From assembly GCF_009827305.1 (NCBI RefSeq), contig NZ_WTYJ01000002.1, positions 868,001 through 932,000 on the forward strand: 64,000 bases of DNA. Reading direction: 5' to 3'. Position 1 is the stretch's first letter. Every line of letters starts with the position of its first letter. The notes below the pieces were generated by a model that was not told the DNA's origin, did not search any database, and was given only the letters and a program-made list of their open reading frames with translations. Both the position numbers and the translations under genes were made by a program. Source of the stretch: Croceibacterium xixiisoli (lineage in GTDB: Bacteria > Pseudomonadota > Alphaproteobacteria > Sphingomonadales > Sphingomonadaceae). Positions 36,478 through 46,939 of the stretch are shown piece by piece.

Positions 36478-39400
36478 TCAGAACTTGAAGTTCGCACCCA
36501 TGTAGAAGCGACGACCGTTGATGTCATAGAACGTGTCATTATACGTGCCGCCCGGCAGCTGGCCGGTCGTCGCAGGCGAAGTGTTCGCCGTGTTTACGCC
36601 GCTGAGCGGCGGTGCACGGTTGAACAGATTGTCTACACCGAAGCGGAGGCCAACATTTTCCGCAGCCTGATAGGTCACGTTGAGGTGGAACACATCATAT
36701 GCCTTGGCGCCGGTAAGGGTCGACGTCGGCAGCAGAGCCGAAGACGCGTCCTTCACCGAAGGCAGGTGCTGCCACTGGAGCGAAGCCCCGACAGCGCCGA
36801 CGCGGTAGCCGAGCGTGCTGAACAGGCGGTAGCGATATGCACCCTGGTTCAGACCGTTTTCGGTGGTGCCGAAGGTGCCTGCATAATCGACCAACGGGTT
36901 GGTCGGAAGGTCAGCTGATTTGAATTCGAGCTGATAGTTCAGCATCGAATTGATGCTCAGCGTACCCGGACCAACATCGAAGCCCCAATCGAGTGCGGCA
37001 TCGATACCGGAAACCCTGAAGCGGCCATTGTTCACATAGGTGAGCAGGACGTTGCCAAGGGCACCGGTCTGGTTACGTGCCACGTTACGGCAGAACACGG
37101 TATCCGCATTTGCAACCGGATCGGTCGCGAGCGGGTTCAGAGCCGGGTCAAAGCACTGCTGCAGAGCCGAACCAACGGTCTGGGCCGCAATCGCGTCCTT
37201 TACGCTGATGTTGTAGTAGTCGACCGTCAGACGCAGACGCGAAAGCAGCGCGCTGGAGAACGGAGAGGTGATCACCACACCGGCAGTCCAGGTGTCTGCC
37301 TTTTCCGGGGTCAGGTTTGCGTTGCCGACCAGGGTCGGGAACGAGAAACCGCCAACCGTGTTCGACTGCGGCTGAGTGACCGTGGTGCCCAGGTTCGCAG
37401 CGCCGCCGGCGATGATGTCACGCCAGTCATTGCCATAGAACTGGCTGTCTGCGGTCAGATCGCCCGACTGTTCCATCAGCAGGCCGCAGGTGGTCAGGAC
37501 ATTCTGCCAGCCGGTCGGGTTTGCATTCGGATTGGCCGAGAAGCTGCCCGGGTTCTGGGTCGAGCAGACGTCGCCGCGGTTGTTGCCGCCAAAGGTCTGC
37601 TGCGAAGCCAGGAACAGTTCGCCGATGTTCGGTGCGCGTTCTGCACGGTTGTAACCGCCGCGGAAACGCAGCCAGTCGGTTACCTGCCAGTCACCCAGAA
37701 TCTTGTAGGTGTAGCTGGTGCCGGTGGTGCTGAAATTGGAAATACGGCCGCCGACTTCCAGGTCCAGCTGCTTGATGCCCGGGATGTCCGAAAGGACCGG
37801 AATCAGCAGTTCGCCATAGACTTCCTGCGTATCGATGAAGCCCTGGGCATTGCCGCTCGGGTAAATACCAAGAGCCTGATCCAGGAACGACTGGCCCTGC
37901 GTGGTCAGCGTATCGTTGATGAAGTTGAAATCAAGTTCACGATAGCTGGCGCCGACGGCTGCACGCAGCGTGCCGGCGGGCAGTTCCAGCAGGCCGCCCT
38001 GCAGGTTGGTTTCCACAATCGTCTGACGCACGGTCGAACGGTTGCGCAGGCTGCCCGTAACAGCTTCCCAGCAATTCTGCGAAACGCCTTCGAAGTTGTT
38101 GAAGGGGTTCAGGCCGCTGGTGCAGGTGCCGGTCGATGCGCCGAAGCCACCGCCAGACGGGTTGCCAACGAAGTTGAAACCTTCACCGAAATTCGGCGAC
38201 GTCAGCAGGGTACGCAGGCGCTGTAGCGAGAAGATACCGGTCTGGTTGGAGAAGGTATCGGATTCGCCGTGGTTGACGAAAGCTTCCCAGGTCCAGTCGG
38301 TGCCCGGAATCTTGCCTTCGAAACCTCCCAGCAGGTTGTAGGTGGTGACGGTGGTTTCACCGGCGCGGGGAACCGGCAGCAGGCCACGCAGAGTGAATGG
38401 TGCATTCGGGTTCTCACGTGCGTTCAGCAGGGTCTGCAGATCCGCGGGGATCAGACTGCCGAACATGGCGCTGTTGGTGCAACCGCCCACAGCAGCAGTG
38501 GCGCAGGCAAACTGATTGCCGTAGGCTGCTGCGAATGCCGGGTTGGTGGGGTTGTCGGTCAGGATACCCGGCGTCGGATCAACATAGCCGTTGATGCCAT
38601 TCAGCAACACGGAGCTGACATTGGGCGAATAGCCGTTCAGCGCACCACCGGTGTAGACACCGGAACCCCAGGGGACGAGGGTAGACCAGCCGCCGGTCAG
38701 CGGACCAGCTTCCTGCTGGGTGTTGGTCTGCACGCGGCTGAAAGTCGCCTGGCCGAACACGCCGATCCAGTCGTTGATTTCATAGTTACCGCGAGCCAGC
38801 GCGTTGTAACGCGTCAGCGGCAGGATCAGCATCGCGTCGGTGAAGTTGGGGCCAATGGTCCCCGCCGAGGTCAGCTTGTAATGGTTGTCGTCATTCGGGC
38901 TGTTGAAGCCGGTCGCGCCGCCACGGTTCACGAAATCGGTGGTGAACAGCGAACCATCCGGATTGGCGAAGAAAGTCACGCCTTGGTTGGTGATCGGCAG
39001 ATTGCCGCGGTTCGGAAACAGTTCGTTGTAGATTGCGTTCGAATTCTGGATCGGGTTGCCGAAGGTGAATTCGATGCCGGGGTTACGAACGAAGAAGCCC
39101 GATGCCGTCGTGTCGGGATTGGCCCAGAGGTCCTGGAACCACTGGCGATCTTTGCGATAGTTGGCTTCGCGGGTGTTCATCGACATGGCGAAGCTCACGT
39201 TGCCGCGACCATCGTCGAAGTTCGTGCCCATGATGCCGGAAATCTGGTATTCGAAGCCGTCACCCTTTTCGGTGATGCCGGCCTGCGCGTCCAGTTCCAG
39301 GCCGCGGAAGTTCTTCTTCAGAATGAAGTTGGTCACGCCCGCAACAGCGTCGGCACCGTAAGTGGCCGATGCGCCACCGGAAATGATTTCAACGCGTTCG

Positions 39401-39846
39401 ATCGCTGCCGAAGGAATGGTCGAAACGTCAACCACGCCCGATGCGTTGGAGGGGGTGGCGCGGCGGCCGTCAACCAGCACGAGGTTACGGTTGGCACCGA
39501 TACCACGCAGAGAGATGGTTGCCGAACCCGGAGTGTTCGTCGCGGTCGGCTGAATGTCGCCGCCGGCGGTCGGGACCTTGGCCGGGCTGAACTGCGGCAG
39601 ACGGTTGAGGTTCTGCTCGATAGCGGCCGTCGAAGACTGTTCGAGCAGCGCGCTGTCAACGGTCACGATCGGGCTGTTTGCTTCGAAGTCGCGGCGCTGA
39701 ATGCGCGAACCGGTCACGACGATCGGTGCGGCAGCCTCTTCCGCTCCTGCTTCCTGCGCCATCGCCGGTGCGGCGACGGCTACTGTGCTGGCGCAACCTG
39801 CCAGCAACAGGGCCTTGTGAACCCCCATGTTATTGAACATCCTCAC
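36478..39846 (-). CDS. TonB-dependent receptor (1122 aa), paralog of the first
   Basis: The start is GTG 39846 (AAGGGAG, spacing 6); ATG 39840 is an alternative. It has a Sec signal peptide ending PAMAQ, a PIVVTGSRI plug start, SSTAAIEQNLNRLPQF, and a terminal ANFKF ending in Phe. Long stretches match the receptor at 28957-32412, for example VPGTDWTWEAFVNHGES versus IPGTDWTWEAFVNHGES, and the shared AERAPNI segment. They are clear paralogs in inverted orientation. It transports an unknown ligand. The tandem-MarR regulator lies upstream and divergent, 628 bp away, and might control it. Confidence 0.92.
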   Translation of the reverse strand: MRMFNNMGVHKALLLAGCASTVAVAAPAMAQEAGAEEAAAPIVVTGSRIQRRDFEANSPIVTVDSALLEQSSTAAIEQNLNRLPQFSPAKVPTAGGDIQPTATNTPGSATISLRGIGANRNLVLVDGRRATPSNASGVVDVSTIPSAAIERVEIISGGASATYGADAVAGVTNFILKKNFRGLELDAQAGITEKGDGFEYQISGIMGTNFDDGRGNVSFAMSMNTREANYRKDRQWFQDLWANPDTTASGFFVRNPGIEFTFGNPIQNSNAIYNELFPNRGNLPITNQGVTFFANPDGSLFTTDFVNRGGATGFNSPNDDNHYKLTSAGTIGPNFTDAMLILPLTRYNALARGNYEINDWIGVFGQATFSRVQTNTQQEAGPLTGGWSTLVPWGSGVYTGGALNGYSPNVSSVLLNGINGYVDPTPGILTDNPTNPAFAAAYGNQFACATAAVGGCTNSAMFGSLIPADLQTLLNARENPNAPFTLRGLLPVPRAGETTVTTYNLLGGFEGKIPGTDWTWEAFVNHGESDTFSNQTGIFSLQRLRTLLTSPNFGEGFNFVGNPSGGGFGASTGTCTSGLNPFNNFEGVSQNCWEAVTGSLRNRSTVRQTIVETNLQGGLLELPAGTLRAAVGASYRELDFNFINDTLTTQGQSFLDQALGIYPSGNAQGFIDTQEVYGELLIPVLSDIPGIKQLDLEVGGRISNFSTTGTSYTYKILGDWQVTDWLRFRGGYNRAERAPNIGELFLASQQTFGGNNRGDVCSTQNPGSFSANPNANPTGWQNVLTTCGLLMEQSGDLTADSQFYGNDWRDIIAGGAANLGTTVTQPQSNTVGGFSFPTLVGNANLTPEKADTWTAGVVITSPFSSALLSRLRLTVDYYNISVKDAIAAQTVGSALQQCFDPALNPLATDPVANADTVFCRNVARNQTGALGNVLLTYVNNGRFRVSGIDAALDWGFDVGPGTLSINSMLNYQLEFKSADLPTNPLVDYAGTFGTTENGLNQGAYRYRLFSTLGYRVGAVGASLQWQHLPSVKDASSALLPTSTLTGAKAYDVFHLNVTYQAAENVGLRFGVDNLFNRAPPLSGVNTANTSPATTGQLPGGTYNDTFYDINGRRFYMGANFKF

Positions 39847-40474
39847 TTTGTGCTCCCTTCACGTAAAGTTTGGCTGCCAGTCGCAGCCGGTAATCCAGAT
39901 CAGGCCGTGCGACCGAACATGGCAGCCGATACATTGTCGAAACAATGCGCAGCAGCGGCCGCTGCAGAACGGGTTGAATAGCCGGAAATATTGCGGGAAT
40001 CGCATACGCCGCAACGTGCTTTGCGGGCTGATCGTGCGGTGGCGTGCACCGTTGCAATCATTGAGCATCCTCCCCTGATGGCCACCCCATATGACTCGGT
40101 GTGGTCCAATTCCCCCGCGTCTTATTGTCGCTAGTTGACGCTGTCCAGACGGCCAGATGGCGCCATTTGCCGATTGCGTCACATCGGGGTGGTTCAAGCG
40201 TGGATCATTCGCCTGAAAAATCGTTGAAAACCATGCAGATCGCAAATTGTATCAAGAGCTAATGAATTGAAATAAAACCGAAATGTTTCAGCATGTGTCT
40301 GCGCACAGAGGTGGGTGTTGCCAAGCTGCATCGGTCGTGGCTAAGTTTTGCGGACTGGGAGAAAGCTGGCGCATGTTGCCGAATTCTTCGGAATGCGGGT
40401 GGCTGTTCACCGATGGAAAATAACTCTACCGCATAGGTAGGCGCACAAATCTGGGGTGTTGGAGGGCGGAAGGC
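39847..40474. other. Long divergent intergenic region (628 bp)
   Basis: Between the second TonB receptor (minus) and the double-MarR regulator (plus). No gene is supported. It must hold the receptor promoter and leader. The centre is locally AT-rich near 40220-40300 (for example AATTGAAATAAAACCG). Confidence 0.6.
40426..40440. promoter_or_regulatory. Small inverted repeat upstream of the MarR-type gene
   Basis: CTACC-GCATA-GGTAG, 5-bp arms, 34 bp before the start codon of the double-MarR gene. It is a possible auto-regulatory site; arms this short are common by chance. Confidence 0.25.
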
Positions 40475-41803
40475 ATGAGCGATCCCGGCGGCAGTGCTGC
40501 CAGTCGATCAGGCGGTGACGGCAGTGCAGAGCTGGCAAGGCCAGGGTGGCGCCGATTGCTGCGTGAACGCGCGCTTGGCGTCTGGACCCGGGGGGCTTTC
40601 GAACCGCTCACTGCTGAACAGCTCGACATCCTTACCACAGCCTTCGGGCCGCTGCTGCAGGATGTTGTTGCCATCGTGGAGGCCTTTGCGCTTGGCGCCC
40701 GGGTGACTGTCGGCGCGGGTGGCGAATTGCCGCCTGGCGTTGCCACCAGGCTGGATTTGCTGCTGAACAGTTTCGACGCGATTGCCGATGAACAGACCGC
40801 GCGCCTGCAACTGGACCGCGCCACCCAGTCACACGTCATCCAGAGCGATCTATGGCAGGTGCTGCACAAGGTGCGCGAAAGCGCGGAACTGTCCTATGCC
40901 CGTGAACGTGATCTGATAGAGCTGGATCGCCGCATCCTCATGATGCTGCAGACCGCCGGTCCCATGGCGCCCGCTGATATCTCCAGTGCCGTCGGCGTGG
41001 ACAAGGCGCAGGTCAGTCGCTCGGTCAAGCGCCTGCTGGAATTGGGGGTGGCGGAGCGGGATCAGCTGCGCTCACCCCTTCGCCTTACGATCGCTGGGGA
41101 GGGGCTTTCTTCCCGGCTGCTGCGTCTCGCGGAATTGCGCAATCGCGAACTCACCTTCGACATCAGCGATGAAGAGCTGGAAAGCTTTTCGGACACGATC
41201 GAGCTGCTGGTCGATCGGGCTGTGGCGCTCTATGATCAGGAACGCGAACTGGCGGCGCAGGTGCCTGCGCGTGCAGACGGCGAGGCGGACGGGGATGCCG
41301 AGACGCGGAATTTCGAACGGCGGATCGAAGGTCAGCTGGTAATCGATCGCAAGCGGATCGTGCCTTCGCTCATGACGCTGCTGTCCTATTTCGCGCGCAG
41401 CGGCGGGCTGGCCTTCAAGCGGCTGACCGGATTGTCCCGGTTCGAAGCTTTCGTCATGTCCGAAGTGGGCCGCAGTGCTCCGGTCGACTGGTCGACATTG
41501 GTCAATAGCCTGCACCGCGATCACAGCCAGGCCAGCCGCACCCTGAACGCGCTGATGGAACGACGGCTGATCACCCGCAGCGGGCGCCCAGGGCGGCGAC
41601 ACGGGCGATTTTCCCTGACAGATGCCGGGCAGGAACTGTTCGCCATCATTCAGCAGGCCGGTAATGATCGCAGCACTTTCCTGATGGCCCCGCTGGAACG
41701 GGACAGGCGCGTGCGCTTTCTGGCGATCTTTGACAAAATCCGCCGCAATGCCTCGGCGCAGTTGGAACGCGAACGGGCCTTCGCCGAATTCGAACAGCAT
41801 TGA
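40475..41803 (+). CDS. Regulator with two tandem MarR-type winged-helix domains
   Basis: 442 residues, about three times a normal MarR protein. The first winged helix is near 150-215 (ILMMLQTAGPMAPADISSA, VDKAQVSRSVKRLLELGVAE) and the second near 315-400 (MSEVGRSAPVDWSTLVNSL, SQASRTLNALMERRLITRSG). The N-terminal ~100 residues are helical with no named family. Since MarR proteins bind DNA as dimers of single domains, this chain may bind as an intramolecular pair. It starts at ATG 40475 after GGAGGGCGGAAGG. It is divergent from the second TonB receptor, a plausible target. The effector is unknown. Confidence 0.8.
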   Translation: MSDPGGSAASRSGGDGSAELARPGWRRLLRERALGVWTRGAFEPLTAEQLDILTTAFGPLLQDVVAIVEAFALGARVTVGAGGELPPGVATRLDLLLNSFDAIADEQTARLQLDRATQSHVIQSDLWQVLHKVRESAELSYARERDLIELDRRILMMLQTAGPMAPADISSAVGVDKAQVSRSVKRLLELGVAERDQLRSPLRLTIAGEGLSSRLLRLAELRNRELTFDISDEELESFSDTIELLVDRAVALYDQERELAAQVPARADGEADGDAETRNFERRIEGQLVIDRKRIVPSLMTLLSYFARSGGLAFKRLTGLSRFEAFVMSEVGRSAPVDWSTLVNSLHRDHSQASRTLNALMERRLITRSGRPGRRHGRFSLTDAGQELFAIIQQAGNDRSTFLMAPLERDRRVRFLAIFDKIRRNASAQLERERAFAEFEQH

Positions 41804-41828
41804 ACCGCCTGTTCGCAGGCTTGTAATT

Positions 41829-41854
41829 CCCCCGGCGCGCAGCGCGGCCGGGGG
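41829..41854. terminator. Possible hairpin between convergent genes
   Basis: A GC-rich imperfect inverted repeat (CCCCCGGC pairing with GCCGGGGG, with extra GC pairs) between the regulator and the minus-strand secreted protein gene. No T-run on the plus side. Confidence 0.4.
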
Positions 41855-41866
41855 GTATCGCGGGGG

Positions 41867-42409
41867 TCAGCGGACCCGGCGCACCCGCACCGGTGCCTGC
41901 TTGTCGATCCGCATCAGGAAGCTGCCCATGGCTGCCCGCGCAATGCGGACAGTATCGCCACGGCGCGGAACGCCGAAATTGTTGGGTACGCTTTCGCTGA
42001 ACAGCCATTGCGCCCCATCTTCCAGCTCCACCAGATAGACGCCGGGTTCACGCGGCTGGATGGAGGCGATGCGCGCCGTGATCTCGCTGGCTTCGCCGGC
42101 CGGGGTCTGGAACCGTTCAGCTGTGCGGATGCTGTCGCCGCCAAAGCCTGCGGTGTTGCCCGTCGCCGCCACAGGCGCACCGCCGCCGCGCGGAGCGGGG
42201 GCATTGCCCGGCACCGTGCGCGGATTGGCGCCGGCGGCACGGATATTGTTGTCGTAACAGGCCAGCCGGGCGGACGGATCATCGATCTTGGCGCATTCGC
42301 GCATGATGTTCAGCACCACTTCGCCATTGACCTGGGCGGTTGCCGGGGCGGTGGCGGCCAGCAGCGCGGCGGCGCCTGCCAGCAGATAGGTTGCGCGCGG
42401 CGCATTCAT
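41867..42409 (-). CDS. Secreted hypothetical protein with C-x-x-I-D-D...R-L-x-C-Y-D motif
   Basis: 180 residues from ATG 42409, with GAGGGAG upstream. A Sec signal peptide ends at A-T-A-Q. The mature N-terminus carries ECAKIDDPSARLACYD, a two-cysteine motif found in several periplasmic proteobacterial proteins, where a disulfide is likely. A Pro/Gly/Ala linker is followed by a C-terminal beta-rich region that looks SH3- or OB-like (YLVELEDGAQWLFSESV, GDTVRIARAAMGSF). Probably periplasmic. The function is unknown. Confidence 0.65.
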   Translation of the reverse strand: MNAPRATYLLAGAAALLAATAPATAQVNGEVVLNIMRECAKIDDPSARLACYDNNIRAAGANPRTVPGNAPAPRGGGAPVAATGNTAGFGGDSIRTAERFQTPAGEASEITARIASIQPREPGVYLVELEDGAQWLFSESVPNNFGVPRRGDTVRIARAAMGSFLMRIDKQAPVRVRRVR

Positions 42410-42614
42410 GGCTTTCAGACTCCCTCTCGTCGGCGGCGCGGCCTTTCCCTCGACCGGGCGGAATCGCCTGGCGATTCGGATCATCCGGAAAACAAGGGAT
42501 TTTTGACGCAGCGACCGATCATTCCATCGATCTTTATCCTAGTGGCGACTGGCGCGCCCGTGCGCAAGCGGATTGCGGTGGAAGGCCACAACCCGCATGC
42601 CTGACCCGCCATGG

Positions 42615-43706
42615 CTAATCCGGCTTGGACAGCGTCCCTCGGCGCAGCTGGTCTTCTTCCATGGACCGAAAAAGGGCCGTGATATTGCCCTCGCCAAATC
42701 CCTCGTCGCCCTTGCGCTGGATGAATTCGAAGAACACCGGCCCCACCATCAACTGGCTGAATATCTGCATCAGCAGTCGGGGCGATGACCCTTCGGTGCT
42801 GCCATCCACCAATATTGCCCGCCGGCGCAATTCTTCCACCGGCTCGCCATGGCCTGGCAGGCGTTCGTCGAGCATTTCGTAATAAGTGTCGGGCGGGGGC
42901 GGGGCAAACTGCATGCCATGCTGTTTCAGACTGTCGAGCGCGGCATAAAGATCGTCGCTGGCCAGCGCGATATGCTGGATTCCCTCGCCATTGTAGGCGC
43001 GCAGATATTCGGCGATCTGCCCTTTCCCGCCGCTCTTTCCGTCGGCGCCTTCCTCGTTCAGCGGGATGCGGATGCGCCCGTCCGGCGCCATCATCACGCG
43101 GGTGTTCAAGCCCGAATATTCGCCGCTCACATCGAACTGCCGGAATTCGCGAAAACCGAATATGCGGGCGTAGAAATCCTGCCAATGCGCCGTCCGCCCG
43201 GCATAGACATTGTGGGTCAGGTGATCGATCGTGTGCAGGCCCGCCCCATGGGGATGCCGCTCCACACCGTCTTCATAAATGAAATCGATGTCATAGATCG
43301 TCAGATCATCGCCATAGCGGTCGATCAGATAGATCAGGGATTGGCCGATGCCGCGGATCGCCGGAATGTTCAGCTCCATCGCGCCGGTCGGTACTGCCAC
43401 CGGCTCCGCCCCGCGCGCGATCGCCAGCGCATGGGCCCTGGCGGCATCGCGCACGCGGAAACCCATGCTGCACGCCGATGGGCCATGTTCGGCCGCGAAA
43501 TAGGCGGCTGGGCTGCCGGGCTCGTAATTGGTGATCAGATTGATCCCGCCCTGCCGCCACAGCTGCACATCCTTGCTGCGATGGCGGGCGACCAGGCTAA
43601 ATCCCATGCTTTCGAACGCCGGCTCCAGCACGCCTTTGTTCGGTGCGCAGAACTCCAGAAACTCGAACCCGTCGAGTTGCAGCGGATTGTCGAACAGATC
43701 GGCCAT
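42615..43706 (-). CDS. hppD: 4-hydroxyphenylpyruvate dioxygenase
   Basis: 363 residues starting at ATG 43706; the longer frame to 43775 lacks family similarity at its N-terminus. The two-barrel vicinal oxygen chelate fold is evident. The iron facial triad is His162 (THNVY region, IDHLTH), His245 ([11 protein letters not shown]) and Glu327 (FFEFIQRKG). It converts 4-hydroxyphenylpyruvate to homogentisate in tyrosine catabolism, using ferrous iron and O2. No other homogentisate-pathway gene is adjacent. Length and motifs match bacterial HPPD closely. Confidence 0.95.
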   Translation of the reverse strand: MADLFDNPLQLDGFEFLEFCAPNKGVLEPAFESMGFSLVARHRSKDVQLWRQGGINLITNYEPGSPAAYFAAEHGPSACSMGFRVRDAARAHALAIARGAEPVAVPTGAMELNIPAIRGIGQSLIYLIDRYGDDLTIYDIDFIYEDGVERHPHGAGLHTIDHLTHNVYAGRTAHWQDFYARIFGFREFRQFDVSGEYSGLNTRVMMAPDGRIRIPLNEEGADGKSGGKGQIAEYLRAYNGEGIQHIALASDDLYAALDSLKQHGMQFAPPPPDTYYEMLDERLPGHGEPVEELRRRAILVDGSTEGSSPRLLMQIFSQLMVGPVFFEFIQRKGDEGFGEGNITALFRSMEEDQLRRGTLSKPD

Positions 43707-43824
43707 GGTTTCCACTGTAACCAATCTATCACTTTGTCTCAAGCGGTGACATATTCGGACGAAAATCATCAGCAATCGTCTGAATCTGCTTGATACTGCG
43801 GTATAACTGTGATTCTGTCGGCAA

Positions 43825-44142
43825 ATGGTGCTGCCGGCGAAAAAGATGGGCTTGAAGGGGCGTATGTCGCAATTTGCGGCGCTGTCCTATCTGCTCCTGC
43901 TCGGCGGCCTGGCGCTGGTCGGGCCCTATGGCGCGCTCGCCTGGGCGGAAAGCTCGGCCCTGCTCGAAAAACGACAGGCGCATATCGCCGAGCTGGAACT
44001 TCAGCGGGCGGATCTGAGCAACAATGTCGATCTGCTCGATCCTGAGAATGCCGACCGTGATCTGGCCGCAGAACTGATCCGCGAAAATCTCAATGTCGCC
44101 CATCCGGATGATTACGTGATGGAACTCAAGCCCCGGCATTGA
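43825..44142 (+). CDS. ftsB: FtsB/DivIC-like septum protein
   Basis: 105 residues: a short cytoplasmic N-terminus, one transmembrane helix ([20 protein letters not shown]) and a coiled-coil stretch ([19 protein letters not shown]) followed by a short C-terminal region ([14 protein letters not shown]). This is the FtsB/DivIC layout, a bitopic divisome protein that binds FtsL and FtsQ. The start could be ATG 43825 or ATG 43846. It precedes pdhAB as in other alphaproteobacteria, where the septum gene often sits near enolase or pdh. Confidence 0.8.
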   Translation: MVLPAKKMGLKGRMSQFAALSYLLLLGGLALVGPYGALAWAESSALLEKRQAHIAELELQRADLSNNVDLLDPENADRDLAAELIRENLNVAHPDDYVMELKPRH

Positions 44143-44302
44143 TCCGATGCCGGTGGTACCATCGGCCGTCCCCGGCGGCCTGCACTATATCATGCACTTT
44201 CCTTGCCTTGGGCGCATCGCGGGCGTTGCCAGCGCCGCGTTTCACCGCCTATAGATGCCCGCGAAGAGGCGTCCATGCGGGACGCGAAAAGGGGAAAATG
44301 CC

Positions 44303-45451
44303 TTGGCAAGAGCCGCCAGTTCCACACCCGGGAAGCCCAAGCGGACACCGGTGAAGAGTGCATCGGTCGAATCTGCGGCAGCGTCCGCACCATCTGACAA
44401 GAATTCGGCCAGTGAAGATTCCGCCGGTGAGAATTTCGAACTCCGCAGCCTGCAGGATCGATTCTCCGAAAGCTCGCGCTTCGATGCAGATTCCGATTAT
44501 CTGCTCCATCTCTACGAACAGATGCTGTTGATCCGCCGGTTCGAGGAAAAGGCCGGCCAGCTGTACGGCCTCGGCCTCATCGGCGGTTTCTGCCACCTCT
44601 ATATCGGCCAGGAAGCCGTCGCCGTCGGCCTGCAGTCTGCGCTGCAGGAAGGCAAGGACAGCGTCATCACCGGCTATCGCGACCATGGCCACATGCTGGC
44701 CTATGGCATCGATCCCAAGATCATCATGGCCGAACTCACCGGTCGCCAGGCGGGTATCTCGCACGGCAAGGGTGGTTCGATGCACATGTTCAGCACCGAA
44801 CATGCGTTTTACGGCGGCCACGGCATCGTCGGCGCGCAGGTCTCGCTCGGCGGTGGTCTGGCTTTCGGCCATAAGTATCGTGGCGATGGCGGGATCTGCC
44901 TCGCCTATTTCGGTGATGGCGCGGCGAACCAGGGCCAGGTTTACGAAACCTTCAACATGGCCAGCCTGTGGAACCTGCCGATCGTGTTCGTGGTCGAAAA
45001 CAACGAATATGCCATGGGCACTGCGGTCAAGCGCAGCTCGGCCGAAACCGAATTCTATCGCCGCGGCACGGCCTTCCGCATTCCGGGCATGAAGGTGAAC
45101 GGCATGGACGTGCTCGAAGTGCGCCAGGCAGCAGAGGTCGCCTTCGCCCATGTGCGCGAAGGCAATGGGCCGGTGCTGATGGAACTCAACACCTATCGTT
45201 ATCGCGGCCACTCCATGTCCGATCCGGCCAAGTACCGGACGCGCGAAGAAGTGCAGAACATGCGCGAAAACAGCGACCCGATCGAGGGCGCAAAAGCAGA
45301 ATTGATCAAGATGGGCATCGATGAAGAGAAGCTGAAGGATATCGACAAGCGTATCCGTGCTCAGGTGGCCGAAGCAGCGGATTTCGCCGAAAGCTCGCCA
45401 CTGCCTGACGCTTCCGAACTCTACACCGACGTTCTGGTGGAGAGCTACTGA
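44303..45451 (+). CDS. pdhA: Pyruvate dehydrogenase E1 component, alpha subunit
   Basis: The start is proposed at TTG 44303 with AGGGG at 44290-44294 (spacing 8); an in-frame ATG at 44255 is the alternative. A low-complexity basic/Ser/Ala leader precedes the fold. The thiamine diphosphate site reads [17 protein letters not shown], with the mobile loop [12 protein letters not shown] and the substrate-side segment SKGGSMHMF-type GGSMHMF. With PdhB it forms the E1 tetramer that decarboxylates pyruvate. Its TGA overlaps the ATG of pdhB by one base, so they are translationally coupled. Confidence 0.95.
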   Translation: MARAASSTPGKPKRTPVKSASVESAAASAPSDKNSASEDSAGENFELRSLQDRFSESSRFDADSDYLLHLYEQMLLIRRFEEKAGQLYGLGLIGGFCHLYIGQEAVAVGLQSALQEGKDSVITGYRDHGHMLAYGIDPKIIMAELTGRQAGISHGKGGSMHMFSTEHAFYGGHGIVGAQVSLGGGLAFGHKYRGDGGICLAYFGDGAANQGQVYETFNMASLWNLPIVFVVENNEYAMGTAVKRSSAETEFYRRGTAFRIPGMKVNGMDVLEVRQAAEVAFAHVREGNGPVLMELNTYRYRGHSMSDPAKYRTREEVQNMRENSDPIEGAKAELIKMGIDEEKLKDIDKRIRAQVAEAADFAESSPLPDASELYTDVLVESY

Positions 45452-46812
45452 TGGCGATTGAACTGAAAATGCCCGCCCTGTCCCCAACCATGGAAGAAGG
45501 GACGCTGTCCCGCTGGCTGGTCAAGGAAGGCGATCAGGTTTCCTCCGGCACCGTTCTGGCGGAAATCGAAACCGACAAGGCCACGATGGAATTCGAATCC
45601 ATCGACGAAGGCACCGTGGGCCAGATCCTGGTTCCCGAAGGCACCGAAAACGTGAAGGTCGGCACCATCATCGCCGTGCTGGCCGCTGAGGGCGAAGATG
45701 CCTCGGCAGCAGCGGCCGCTCCGGCTGCGGAAGCCGCACCGGCAGCAGCGCCCGCCGCATCTTCTGCGCCGGAACGCCCGCGTCCGGTCGCCAAGGCTTC
45801 TGATCCTGAGGTGCCGGCCGGCACCAACATGATCAAGATGACCGTGCGTGACGCGCTGCGTGATGCCATGGCCGAAGAAATGCGCCGTGACGAACGTGTG
45901 TTCGTGATCGGGGAAGAAGTCGCCGAATACCAGGGCGCCTACAAGGTGACCCAGGGCCTGCTGGCTGAATTCGGGCCGAAGCGCGTGATCGATACGCCGA
46001 TCACCGAATATGGCTTCGCCGGTATCGGCACGGGGGCTGCGATGGGCGGCCTGCGCCCGATCGTGGAATTCATGACCTTCAACTTCGCCATGCAGGCGAT
46101 CGATCACATCATCAACTCCGCCGCCAAGACCAACTACATGTCCGGTGGCCAGATGCGCTGCCCGATCGTGTTCCGTGGTCCCAATGGCGCGGCCAGCCGC
46201 GTCGGCGCCCAGCACAGCCAGAACTATGGCCCCTGGTTCGCCAATGTCCCTGGCCTGATCGTGATCGCGCCCTATGATTCCTCGGATGCGAAGGGCCTGC
46301 TCAAGGCGGCGATCCGCAGCGAAGATCCGGTCGTGTTCCTCGAAAACGAACTGGTCTACGGTCGCAATTTCGAAGTCGCCCAGCTTGATGATCACGTCCT
46401 GCCGATCGGCAAGGCCCGGATCATGCGCGAAGGCTCCGATGTCACGATCGTGTCCTATTCGATCGGCGTCGGCCTGGCGCTTGAAGCAGCCGAAACGCTT
46501 GCTGGCGAAGGCATCGATGCCGAAGTCATCGACCTGCGCACGCTGCGTCCGCTGGACAAGGATACGGTCCTGGCCAGCCTCGCCAAGACCAATCGCCTGA
46601 TCATCGCGGAAGAAGGCTGGCCGGTCTGCTCGATCGCGTCGGAAATCATCGCGATCTGCATGGAAGAAGGCTTCGATCTGCTCGATGCCCCGGTGCTGCG
46701 CGTCTGCAATGAAGACGTGCCGCTGCCCTATGCTGCCAATCTGGAAGCTCTGGCCCTGATCGATGCCCCGCGCATTGTCGCTGCGGCAAAGAATGTCTGC
46801 TACCGCGATTGA
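45451..46812 (+). CDS. pdhB: Pyruvate dehydrogenase E1 beta subunit with N-terminal lipoyl domain
   Basis: 453 residues. Residues 1-77 form a lipoyl domain with Lys43 in [12 protein letters not shown] as the attachment site. An Ala/Pro hinge (~80-118) leads to the E1-beta transketolase-like domain ([45 protein letters not shown]). A lipoyl fusion on E1-beta is a known feature of many alphaproteobacterial and sphingomonad pdhB genes. E2 and E3 genes are not adjacent on this strand. A strong terminator follows. Confidence 0.95.
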   Translation: MAIELKMPALSPTMEEGTLSRWLVKEGDQVSSGTVLAEIETDKATMEFESIDEGTVGQILVPEGTENVKVGTIIAVLAAEGEDASAAAAAPAAEAAPAAAPAASSAPERPRPVAKASDPEVPAGTNMIKMTVRDALRDAMAEEMRRDERVFVIGEEVAEYQGAYKVTQGLLAEFGPKRVIDTPITEYGFAGIGTGAAMGGLRPIVEFMTFNFAMQAIDHIINSAAKTNYMSGGQMRCPIVFRGPNGAASRVGAQHSQNYGPWFANVPGLIVIAPYDSSDAKGLLKAAIRSEDPVVFLENELVYGRNFEVAQLDDHVLPIGKARIMREGSDVTIVSYSIGVGLALEAAETLAGEGIDAEVIDLRTLRPLDKDTVLASLAKTNRLIIAEEGWPVCSIASEIIAICMEEGFDLLDAPVLRVCNEDVPLPYAANLEALALIDAPRIVAAAKNVCYRD

Positions 46813-46866
46813 TCGCGATCCGCTGTCTCCGATCCGGCCCAAGGGACCGGGTTGGGGCAGGGTAAC

Positions 46867-46905
46867 AAAAAGCCGGGCGAATGCAGTGCATTCGCCCGGC
46901 TTTTT
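46867..46905. terminator. Strong bidirectional terminator
   Basis: A perfect 19-bp inverted repeat (46867-46885 with 46887-46905) whose outer arms are AAAAA and TTTTT, so both strands carry a stem followed by T residues. It separates pdhB from the convergent Tad pilus genes. Confidence 0.93.
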
Positions 46906-46939
46906 GCGTCTCGGTCTCTTTGGCCTGGAATGGCGGGGC

